Of a stretch of 64,000 nt of DNA, positions 9,101 to 17,700 are shown in pieces. Source of the DNA: Limnoperna fortunei. Taxonomy: Eukaryota > Mollusca > Bivalvia > Mytilida > Modiolidae. The DNA lies in the NCBI GenBank assembly GCA_944474755.1, contig OX104125.1:45271599-45335598 (forward strand). The letters run 5' to 3'. Below the pieces are notes generated by a model, which was not told where the DNA came from, searched no databases, and worked only from the letters and a program-made list of their open reading frames with translations. Both the position numbers and the translations under genes were made by a program. Within the stretch, counting starts at the first letter, position 1; the number at the start of each line of letters is the position of its first letter.

Positions 9101-11458
9101 TACTGTATTCTGAAATTCTAAAAACCTCCACGTTCAGGAACTGAAGACCGTTCAATAGTTTTGACTGTTTCCCCTTGTGTGCGAAATATTGAAATAACAG
9201 AGAAAAACATGAAAACCTACAGACATATAAAATGTTGGCGGTGTGACATAGTTAAAAGATTGTTAAATTGAGAAAGTTTTATTAACATATTTGCAAAACT
9301 ATTTTCTTGTTCCCTTTTTCTTCTGTAAGTCCTGTTAAACAATTATTGATCAGGTAATAAAATAGTTATTTCAAATGTGATTTGGGAACAGTCAAACAGT
9401 TGTCCCTCGGTGTCGGGGATAGTTCAAAACACTAACAAAAACTGGATGCCTCAATATACTAGTAGCTGAAAAACTGCTGAAAGTGGTGTCAAACACCAAA
9501 ACAAACAAACAAGCCATTTGCAACTACTATGAATAGTGATATTGGTGAATTTATTTGTAAACATGATTTCATACTGGTAATGCACATTTCAAATTTGTGT
9601 CTGTTTGTTTAAAGTTTAATGCCACTTCCAAAATTTTTTCGGCCAATCATGGCATAATCAGGCATACAGTTTTATTGGGTGAAGGAGCCAGAGTAAATCT
9701 GAAATCTGATTTGAACACACAACCCCCAGTGTGGACATGTCAATGATTGATGGTAATTGACTAATTACCCAAACCACAGATTCATCAAAGGAAAGGAACC
9801 TTAATATGGTGTGTGAACAGTGATTAGCTGTTAACCATTAATAGTAATTGAATTCTATAGAGTATAAGTTTATAAATCATGACAAGTGTCTCAGTTTATG
9901 AACAACAATAGATTATTATTAAGTAATGATACATAGTCTGGTCTGTAAAGAGTCATCAATGATTTCTGTTTATTTGTTTGTTTGTTTGATGGTGTTTAAC
10001 GCCACTTTCAGCAATTTATCAGCAATATCGTGGTGTCCAGTTTTTATTGGGGGAGGAAGCCAGAGTACCCGGAGAAAACCCTGGACCTGCAGTAGGAAAA
10101 CTGGCAAATCCTTGTCAATTAAGATTGCAGTGAGAATGAAACCAGCAATCTCAGTGTTGACAGACCACGTGATCAATAGTAGATGAACTTAACCTTGACC
10201 ACTCTGCCACCGAGGCCCCCTCAATGATTTCTGTAAACATAAGGTAATTCACCTCTGTACAACAGGCATTGGCAAAAATTTTAAAACTTCTTTGACATCA
10301 AGTCCACAGTCCAACATTAACGTCACACCTTTGAAGTGTAATATAAAACATGGCTTACTGGGACTGCTGGACAAACAGGACTGTAAATAAACAAAGACAA
10401 CAATTAGATGTGTATTCAGTTTAATCAGATTGATTGTGACCCCACTGCATAACCATTTGCATAACCATTTGCAAAAATGAAAAAAAAATATTTCCTGGAA
10501 TATTGTTCCACTATATGGTATACATACCATTAAGGTTTTTTTTTAATTCACTGTTTGAATGCTTTATAAGAATGATCACGACATGGCTAATTCATAATTT
10601 TATTTAAATACCAAAAATACAATATGAAAGTTTATTTTAATTTGGTACATAATACATAAACCTTGTAAACATATAACACAAGCTTTGCTTCTTATAAATA
10701 TCATGCATTTCCATCAGGGTTTCCAAATTTGATGACACCCAGAAATTTTAACAATGAGGTATGTACGTCAATTTAGAGTAGTCCCTCATAACTTGAAGAA
10801 ACTTGGTGTAAAAATAAAGTCCAAATATGTCAAAATTTCCCTGTCCGGGAAAAACTATTTGGAGTCAGTATCAAATACATTTTGTTAGGCCATATAAACG
10901 ACAGTCTAATGGACCCCAAAAAAAGCGTTGGAGGGCAGAGGATTCTTAGACTATGTTAGCGAGCATTAATAACAGCAAGTTTTGCTTAACTACCAGCATG
11001 ACTAGTAGTGCCAATTAATAAATGGCGTAAAGCACTGTTTAGTAGATAAGCTCAGAGATTGATTCACAAGGTATATATTGATGTGCTCACTTTTTTGTAT
11101 AATAAAGTATCATGCATAAAAGTTTTATTTAAAGTCAAATACAACAAACAGAAAAATCATATAAGCTTAAGCTATGAGAGCTTTTATCCTAGCAAAGTTA
11201 AATACAAATAAAATTTTTTAACAATAATGTTGGTCACAGAAGTTAATTAAGATTGTAGCTAACATTTTTATAATTGTATAATTGTTGCTGTTATATTTGT
11301 TGGAATGTTTTTTAAGAATGTCTGATTACAACATGCTTTATTCATACAAAAATTCAATAGTATACTAAATTGTTAAACAGCAGTTCAACAGTAAAAAAAG
11401 TAAATTTTGCATGTATTTACTGTACTACAGAATGAATTGTAATACTTGCCAATTTCAT
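3103..11458 (-). CDS. INTS9: Integrator complex subunit 9, N-terminal part (gene runs off the left edge)
   Basis: Six coding exons on the minus strand join in phase: 11450-11458, 10253-10380, 8766-8820, 5858-5926, 5047-5186 and 3103-3189, about 162 residues. The human protein is about 658, so roughly three quarters lies left of the window. Visible conserved blocks are MLDCGLD and KFLPMPVVQ (the start of the metallo-beta-lactamase fold), EDELKECGGNVFVNG, and ALPYITEYTGFKGQVFCTEP followed by MEELVTYVER. In known biology INTS9 is the inactive beta-CASP partner of the INTS11 endonuclease in the nuclear Integrator complex, which cleaves snRNA 3' ends and attenuates transcription. Its start lies about 230 bp from the divergent RNPC3 start. 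Exon 1 and the end of exon 6 are the least certain parts. Confidence 0.9.
3510..3697. repeat. 48-bp tandem repeat, about 4 copies
   Basis: The unit runs from GAAATAGGTTAACTTTTCCC to TATAGAAGGGTATCTGCACC. It sits in INTS9 intron 5, 320 bp before the exon 6 acceptor. The length is divisible by 3 and creates an artificial minus-strand open frame. Confidence 0.9.
3983..4145 (-). repeat. RUDI-like SINE, degraded
   Basis: It begins with the TTTGTTTGTTTG tail complement and ends with ACCATAACCACTCTGCC, the complement of a degraded tRNA-like head. The core is much altered. Confidence 0.5.
4345..4535. repeat. Degraded copy of a foldback element also seen at 43604
   Basis: AACAGATTATTTGTGTTTTT at about 4437 and the near-inverse GTAAATAATTT at about 4513 are shared with the element at 43604-43830. 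The flanking GGGCTCATCTCACC also matches in inverse orientation. Confidence 0.4.
4887..5046. repeat. 45-bp tandem repeat abutting the INTS9 exon 5 donor
   Basis: Three full copies and one partial copy of a 45-bp unit (AATATGAAGTAAAATACCAC to GGATAAAGAAT). On the minus strand the last copy starts exactly at the exon 5 splice donor (GGGCAG|GTACATGTAGTATT). The other copies carry the related CTGCAGTCATTACATGTGGT, so the unit appears to include the junction. Confidence 0.85.
5047..5186 (-). CDS. INTS9: INTS9 coding exon 5
   Basis: Acceptor ATTCTAG, donor GGCAG|GTACAT. It encodes TGMTDLSQIDAILVSN, then HNVMLALPYITEYTGFKGQ, then VFCTEPTLQMG. These correspond to the INTS9 blocks LIDLSTVDVILISN and ALPYITEHTGFTG. 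Phase 0 in, phase 2 out. Confidence 0.93.
5326..5556 (-). repeat. RUDI-like V-SINE, near full length
   Basis: On the minus strand it has a degraded GCCTCAGG tRNA-like head, a B-box-like GTTTGAGTATC, the V core (GGGTACTCCGGCTTCCTCCC) and the GCTGAAA-TTGCT 3' part. It lies in INTS9 intron 4. Confidence 0.8.
5745..5870. repeat. 32-bp tandem repeat carrying four copies of the INTS9 exon 4 donor
   Basis: Four copies of ACATACCTCAGGAGC on the plus strand. On the minus strand each reads GCTCCTGAG|GTATGT or a close variant, the end of exon 4 plus its splice donor. Between copies the minus strand also has a TTTTTTTAG acceptor-like run, so each copy resembles a tiny exon. Confidence 0.85.
5858..5926 (-). 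CDS. INTS9: INTS9 coding exon 4
   Basis: Acceptor TTTTGTTTCAG, donor CCTGAG|GTATGT. It encodes EDELKECGGNVFVNGCLEF and LAPE, matching DKELKECSGHVFVDSVPEF in the vertebrate protein. 69 nt, phase 0 at both ends. Confidence 0.93.
6360..7335 (-). repeat. Truncated GTGAGCT-hairpin repeat (family 1), reverse orientation
   Basis: Its complement matches the body of the repeat at 25294-28204, for example the complement of CTTCTCCTCCAAACCACTGA at 7268-7290, and 'agccacggtggctatgttgg' at 7168. The hairpin end is missing. It occupies INTS9 intron 3. Confidence 0.7.
7340..7830. other. Intronic stretch without recognisable feature
   Basis: Two overlapping open frames of 65 and 81 codons start near 7536. 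They have no recognisable domain and no INTS9 similarity. Probably chance. Confidence 0.4.
7833..8606. mobile_element. Non-autonomous DNA transposon with TACCGTA termini
   Basis: The left end TACCGTATTTAGGGTCGTAT and the inverse of the right end TACCGTAAAAAGCTGTGTAT are imperfect TIRs. Inside, GTGCGGATTATACATA at 7896 and GTGCGGATTGTACATG at 8504 repeat. TA-type ends suggest Tc1/mariner or pogo relationship. No transposase is visible. Confidence 0.6.
8766..8820 (-). CDS. INTS9: INTS9 coding exon 3
   Basis: 55 nt between acceptor TTCTTTCTTTAG and donor GAA|GTAAGT. It completes a split serine codon and then encodes EKLSCLQNWLPQNKDSVE, aligning with SPRLSNLPGWSLKDGN of the vertebrate protein. 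Phases fit both neighbouring exons. Confidence 0.82.
8821..9404. other. INTS9 intron 2, no distinct feature
   Basis: AT-rich sequence. I see no exon, tandem array or terminal repeat. Confidence 0.4.
9405..9515 (+). repeat. RUDI-like SINE 3' fragment
   Basis: AACAAAAACTGGATGCC, then TAGCTGAAAAACTGCTGAAA and an AACACCAAAACAAACAAAC tail. Confidence 0.65.
9600..9790 (-). repeat. RUDI-like SINE, degraded
   Basis: The tail complement TTTGTTTAAAGTTTAATGCC and core complement CAGTTTTATTGGGTGAAGGA are visible, and the head is heavily mutated. Confidence 0.55.
9970..10220 (-). mobile_element. RUDI-like V-SINE with 14-bp target-site duplication
   Basis: Full element on the minus strand: GGCCTCGGTGGCAGAGTGG head with an A box, the V core and a CAAACAAACAAA tail. 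TCAATGATTTCTGT flanks it on both sides (9956-9969 and 10221-10234), direct evidence of target-primed insertion into INTS9 intron 2, 33 bp from exon 2. Confidence 0.93.
10253..10380 (-). CDS. INTS9: INTS9 coding exon 2
   Basis: Acceptor TTATTTACAG, donor CAGAG|GTGAAT. It encodes SCLSSSPSKPCFILHFKGV, then TLMLDCGLDVKEVLKFLPMP and VVQ. The INTS9 hallmark is [27 protein letters not shown]. 128 nt, phase 0 in and 2 out. Confidence 0.93.
10381..11449. other. INTS9: INTS9 intron 1 (GC-AG type), with a foldback remnant
   Basis: The donor is GCAAGT at 11449-11444 on the minus strand and the acceptor is ATTTACAG before 10380. At 10895-10965 there is a partial copy of the foldback repeat of 2955 (GCGTTGGAGGGCAGAGGATT). 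The rest is AT-rich without features. Confidence 0.6.
11450..11458 (-). CDS. INTS9: INTS9 coding exon 1 (9 coding nt, GC donor)
   Basis: ATGAAATTG|GCAAGTATT on the minus strand gives MKL, which joins exon 2 to read MKLSCLSSSPSK. The vertebrate protein begins [13 protein letters not shown]. The GC donor is embedded in an otherwise near-consensus GCAAGT context. A rival start, ATGGAT|GTAAGA at 11722-11717, fits the protein start less well and would overlap RNPC3 exon 1. Confidence 0.65.
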
Positions 11459-11687
11459 TTATATTGTTTTCTTTGATATGGTAATTATGGTATATTTAAT
11501 TCAGAAATTAATTATTCGAATTCAGTTTCATGTTTCAGAAGAATAGGTTAACTGAGCGTTTTAAATAATAAAGGAAAACCAATCCTACTTTCGATCTTAT
11601 CTTTCAAGCGTTTGAACATCAATTTCCGGTTAAAATGAAAGTAGGTCTGTGAATCAAGTTGGTTTTGACAGGAAATATAGATGAAAG
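11459..11687. promoter_or_regulatory. Putative bidirectional promoter of INTS9 and RNPC3
   Basis: 229 bp lie between the two divergent start codons. It holds ATTTCCGGTTAAA near 11620 (an ETS-type core, CCGGAAA on the other strand) and ACCAATCC near 11580 (CCAAT). No TATA box is at a fixed distance. Transcription starts are not visible, and RNPC3 could have further 5' untranslated sequence. Confidence 0.45.
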
Positions 11688-11703
11688 ATGTCAGAAACAT
11701 CAG
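11688..11703 (+). CDS. RNPC3: RNPC3 coding exon 1
   Basis: ATGTCAGAAACATCAG|GTGAAG encodes MSETS and joins exon 2 as MSETSGMEGGAVNNTLL. The alternative is a start at the ATG inside exon 2 (17516), with this exon untranslated. The reading here is in frame and has a good donor. Confidence 0.6.
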
Positions 11704-14700
11704 GTGAAGTTCTTACATCCATTAACACGGGTACGTAGACAATATGCAGTTATGCTTAGATATCGCAAGGGTGTTAGAAAATGGTATCTGGACGTTTCTT
11801 CCTGTACAGTATAACATTTCGGCCATAGCCATAGTTCAATAGGCCTAGTTCCATTAATAAAACCTCTCATTTCATGTTTATTTTCAACATTTTTTATCGT
11901 ATCGGATATTGATATTTTATGTTTTTAATGGAATGCAAGGTTTCATCTTTAAATCTTCTTCTGTGTAGTAGTATATCCTCCATATCTGGAGCATTCACTA
12001 TGGGTCCTACTAAATGCAGAGAAGTGAAGAGAAGTAATTAAAAAATGATTTATTTGATTAAATAAAGGTTTATTTTATTTTATTTTATATATATTTGTTA
12101 TATTTTGTATAAATTTATCAAAATTGACAAAAATGCGACCTTATTTCTATATAATTCGTCTGTGAATGGACGATTTCGAGCAGTTCGACGATGTTTACAT
12201 AGGTTGTAATGGCTGACAGTAGAGAGAAGTAACTATATAATGTATCACACATGATGTTTATTATGTAATAAGTATGATTCGGAACAATTTCATCGCAAAG
12301 AACACTTTTCTGTGAAAAAATTGTTATTAAGACCATAAAAAAGAGTGATTTCATAGAAAGTAAACCAGGTGTACATTCTCGTACATTGTGTAAACAAATG
12401 TGCATATAATAACACCACGATTACCGGTTAAATTCCGGATTGACAGTTCATATTGGACAACCATTATATACAATGAATAAAATATATAATAGAAGAGCCC
12501 TCACGCATTATGTCATCAGGAGTAGCTGTGTTAACATCTCTCCTGATCTCCCTTGGAGCCTTACAGTGTTTTACCCCATCACGGATAATAGACTTCTGTG
12601 TGGAAGTTAAACTACGGTAAGGGACGGTAGTATACTTGGCATTGCCATGAACTACATTTGGGACATAGTCTCCAATATATTCAACTATAGCTGTTGATAT
12701 AATGGGATTACACTTAAACCAAGTCACCCTCTTCTGATAAGAAGAACTATGGGCTGACGTGGAATATTTGAGATATGCAACAACTATAGCTGATGGGTCT
12801 GGATGTGGGTCTACGGGAACAAAATATGTACAAACAAATTAAGCACTATAATTATTTACAGTAAAAAGCAATTTGAAAGCAGAATTTATCAAGTGATTAA
12901 ATAATATCTATAAAATAGTTATAAAACCACAATGAAAGCCAAAATATCTTCTGAAGTTTTAAAAAATTTTCACAATATTTATGATGAACCGACCAAGCTG
13001 AACTGTAATTTTGAGAAAATAAATTAGTTTTTAGTTCTACTCAAACATCTTGACATGTTGTTTTATATAAACGCGACGGTCGTTTGATCCGCTCGTAATT
13101 GTTTGACACCTCTGTTAATTAATTTGAATTACATTGTTGTTGTCACACGCTTGCTTCTTTATTCAGATATCACAATCCAATTAACATCACTTTCCCTGAT
13201 TAAACAAAATAACGCACAATGATCAATTATTCTTAATAGGGTCGTCAACAAAAATTGTTACTTTAATAAATGACAAGATTAAAGAAATTTTACGCATATT
13301 GTTTAGACTACCGTTCGAAAGCTCAAATTTCTTCATTAGTCAATTTAAAATTATTTTCTTTTATATTTATTTCTTTACTGACTATGAGAAGAAATGTACT
13401 GCGATTAAAAAGAAGTGGAAATACGAATACTCAGCGAACGTAATCTTACTTTTGCATTTTTTATAATATAATCGTATGTTTGATTCAATTTTTAAAACAT
13501 TTTATGCAATATAAAACAATACACGTGAAACAATATAACATAATATATCAGGGTCCAGCGCCATAAAAATTTTCTTTGCTGAGAATTTTTTTATTCTTAA
13601 TTTCATCCAATCAAATCTTTCCCTTTCCCTTGTTGTCATGGTAATTGAGTAAATTCTCATGCTGAGCAAAATATTTTTACTCAGAAAGGTTTTATGGCGC
13701 CTAGGCCTGAAACTGTGTCATGCCGTACATTACACAGATTCACTCCCGAAATCACCCGGAATTTACTGTTCAGCTTCGTCAATCGCCATATTGAATTTAC
13801 ATCGAACAAATTTGGGTGAAATAAAGTCGGTTATTATAAATCTAAGTTCGTTAAACATGTTAAAACTTATTTAAGATAATATATTGTTTATGAATTAACT
13901 TTTTGGATACATTTATTAAAGATAAATAAACCATTATTTATGTTTCTCTCGTACTTCTCTCCACAGTAGCCCATTACATCGTATGTAAACATCGTCAAAC
14001 TGCTCGAAATTGTCAACTAAATGTCAAATTATGTAAAGATATGGTCTTCTTTATGTTCATTTATACAAAATATAACAAATATATATAAAATAAACCTTTA
14101 TTTAATCAAATAAACCATTTTTTAATTACTTCTCTTCACTTCTCTGCATTTCTCTGCACTTCTCTGCGTTTAGTATGACCGTTCACTATTGACAACAGTC
14201 GCAAACGGATAGGCGACAGAGTTTTGATTAAACTTGAAGCAACGGTGTGCATGTGCAGGCTAAAACAATAAAATGCAATAAATCTTTGGTGCAAGCGGGT
14301 ATTATATCGGCACAAGTCCAAGGTATATAAGCTAAATCTGAATACTGGTGTGAAATGTGTAGCATTTTAAATCCACTAACCCACCAGGGGTCACCACACT
14401 CTAAAAAAGTAGGGAGAAGTGACTTCTCCCTGGCAGCCAAACAGGGAGAAGTCAGGCCCTGATAGGGAGACTTATGGAGACACTAGGGAGAAGTCAGGGG
14501 GACCGTACAAATAATTAATTTCGCAGTAGTTACATACATTTTTCATTATTTACATCAATTTCCAGGATTGTTTCTCTTGTGTTTTAAAACCATAACACAC
14601 TTAGATTCAGTTTTTTTTCTTTCTTTTTCATTATTATTCATGGTATGCAATATCAAACAGCACATAACCTTTATCATTAATCAAAGTTGTACTGATCCAA

Positions 14701-17700
14701 ATTGCTTCATGGGACACCCATCTACAGAACTTATCATTATGTCAATAATTACTATTCATCTTTATTCTTTCAAGTGAAACTCAAATACTTATCAAAGAAA
14801 ATTGTTAAGTACAATACTCTTTGAAAGAACTGAAGTTTGAAATCAATTAAACGTGTTTCTTTATCAAAAATATTACGATTTTTCATTATGGGCCGTTGTA
14901 CATTACTTTTCTTCGTTGTTCACTTCCGGTAATTAGTCACATCTGGTAAATAAACAAATGACGCGTAATACATTTGAAAGACGTAAATCGTTTGAAAATA
15001 TGTTAAATACTCATATTGTTTGCCGTTTTTTATTGGAATTACAAATTTTAACTGATAAATTGGTAGTCAGGGTGAAGTATTTGGACCAGATTTACAAGTA
15101 TCTTATGTGAACCATCGGGCGACTTCGGGGAAATGACAGGGCGACTTCGACTTGGCTTTTGAGGCGCCTTAGGGCGACTTCAGGGCCTAGTAGGGGTCGC
15201 CCACTTCGCCCAGTGTGGTGAGCCCTGACCCACTACCATATAATACACGGGATCTAGGCCAACATCCACTAAAAGAGTTCGTGCAGCAACACACTACATG
15301 TACATACACATAAGCGACAGTTGAATGTCTCTAGCCTATGAAGTGTTAGGATAAATTTGATTAATATAAATTTACAATTTAAAACATACAGTTTAAAACA
15401 TACGATAGACCCTTCATTTACTGATATTCACTCATCAATGAGCAAAAGATTGATAGCACTCGAGTCCATTTTTCTACACCTCTCTCCATGCTCTCTATGC
15501 AGGGCATACATCAACCCTCATGATAAAGCCTCAACTGTTGTACATTGTTCACACTTTGGAGCATCAGTGGCACTCTGGGATTTGTTACATCTAAAAGGAT
15601 TTGTAGTAAACTATCTTCCCCTAACCCTTGTATATTTCCATAGCAGTAATTAACACACAATAGTTCCTTGTTCAAAAGTTCAATAAAGGATGTTCTCACA
15701 TTTTCCAATTCTAGACATCTTATGAGAAAGTGTTTAATATCCTCATTTTCTGTTCCACATAAGACACAAAGGGCACATCTTGTGTTGATTAAACTTGGTT
15801 TTTACAGATTGTAATGTATATACTCCGCATAGCAGTCTAGCTTTAACATTCGCTTTCTTTATAGAAGTCTGATCCATTAGCAATTTTGCCATACATTATG
15901 GACTTTTCCAATTTTCATAGACATATAGCTAAGATACATGTATTTTACAGATGCTTTTCCCTCTGCCAGTTGCCGAATTTGTCAACCCATATAGATTTCA
16001 ATTTTCTTTTTAACTGTGGATTTCCAAACTTCTTTACTTGCAGTGTTTTCAATAAAATCAAACACAGAGTCCAATTATTATAGATATCTAAAAATTTTGA
16101 GGCATATATAAACCAGCTATGTGAGTTACTGAGTTCACCAATAATTGATGGATGGCTATTTCCTTCTCAATATTATCTTGAAGAAGTATATTTCCCAAGT
16201 TGATGAGAGTTAGATAATGGATGAAAGCTTCAATTAACAGCTGCCCAGCAAGGATATATACAGCAGCATCCGCTGTTCCTTCTGGCAAGTTCATAATAGT
16301 TTTCAATTGATTTTTATGAAATAAAGTCATTTATGTCCCTGCTTGATAGAACCACAGAATCTAACCCGAAAAGAATGTTGGACGGACATATGTATTCCAT
16401 AACTTGATGCCTACTCAAAGGTTTATGCAGTTGTATCCATGTAGTCCGGCACCCATCAGTGCATATGAAGTATGTCTTGCTAACTTAATTTTATCCTTAA
16501 CCAGTAGCTTTGAACCATGACTACAATGTATTCCTATATGAGTATACTCTTTAACAACTTCAAGGTTTTCATTGTTTAAATACAGTTCATCACATACTAC
16601 TAAGTCATGATCTTTAATCAAAAGAGTTTTGTTTTCGCTAATAAAATACCTCTCTCGATTGGAATAATATTCCTGCAGATTTAACATTACTTGAAGGTCC
16701 TGTACATTATCACTTAGCAGAAGAATATCATCAGCACATGTTGGCGATGCAATATGTATAGAGCCAATTTGTAAACTTAAATTCTCGTCGAGTCTTCATA
16801 CCAGTCAAGTAGTGGATTTATAAACATGTTGTATAATGAAAGTGAAAGAATTCCACCCTGACAAACTTCTTGCTCCTCGGAAAGGATCTAGACATGTCAT
16901 TTTTCCCATTCAACCTTAGAATGTAAGTTTTGATACCATTTATTGACGATTTGCCATTCTCTTTTAACTCATTTTCCCATGTGCAAATTCCGCAAAAAAA
17001 TGTGGAATGTTTAAGTTAAGTTTGATATGAAAAAAGTTTGAACACCCATGCAAACTACGCTAACATAAAGAAAAATGTATAAAATTTTCTAAAAATTGTC
17101 TTACCTTAGTATATAGAGGAAATTTAAAGTCCTGTTTGAAGCTTTAACATAAATCTGCAGATAGAAGTTATGTTTCATGCAGGTTACAAATCTTATATTG
17201 CTCAAGTTCTTGTTACAGTATTTCTCACGCCCGGAAAATATACAGTGTACATGTATGCCTTTGAAAAAGGTGGCCTCAGCAAACATAAAATATTTGTTTA
17301 GAAGCACTAGACCGGTGGCCTTTAGTGGACATTTTGGTAAGACTGGTGGCCTTAGTGGACATTTGGTAAGATTGGTGGCCTTAGTGGACATTTTGTAAGA
17401 CTGGTGGCCTTAGTGGAAAGGGGTCTGATAAGAGGAATTATTTTACAGTATGAAATAATACTTAACGTTAATCACAGCAAATTGTCACACAAGTGATAAT
17501 CCTGTTCTTTCAGGTATGGAGGGTGGCGCTGTTAACAACACCCTACTAATACGACATCTACCTTCCAGTCTGACAAGTGATGATAAGGAAGAACTCTTCA
17601 AACACTTTGGAGCAGTACGTGTGAAAGTAATGGGAGCAAAAGGTGCTATGGTAAGGTTACATGTAGGTCCACAGGTGCTATGGTAAGGTTACATGTAGGT

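Larger units (their letters stand above)
12002..14181. mobile_element. 2.2-kb DNA transposon with ~235-bp TIRs and 8-bp TSD (Mutator-like candidate)
   Basis: The sequence from 12002 to about 12240 is the near-perfect inverse of about 13945 to 14181. Both arms share CAGAGAAGTGAAGAGAAGTA, AATAAAGGTTTATTT and the ACATCGTCGAACTGCTCGAA region. TTCACTAT flanks both ends (11994-12001 and 14182-14189). Long TIRs with an 8-9 bp duplication are typical of Mutator-like elements. A minus-strand coding remnant lies at 12464-12811, and a foldback element has inserted at 13550-13711. It lies in RNPC3 intron 1, just beyond exon 1. Confidence 0.75.

Noticed and set aside
11717..11722. ATGGAT|GTAAGA as INTS9 exon 1
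   Set aside because: It gives MDSCLS, one residue short of and less like MKLYCLS than the MKLSCLS from 11458. It would also lie beyond RNPC3 exon 1. Kept only as a fallback.
13659..13874. 71-codon plus-strand open frame
   Set aside because: It starts inside the foldback MITE and shows no domain or splice context.
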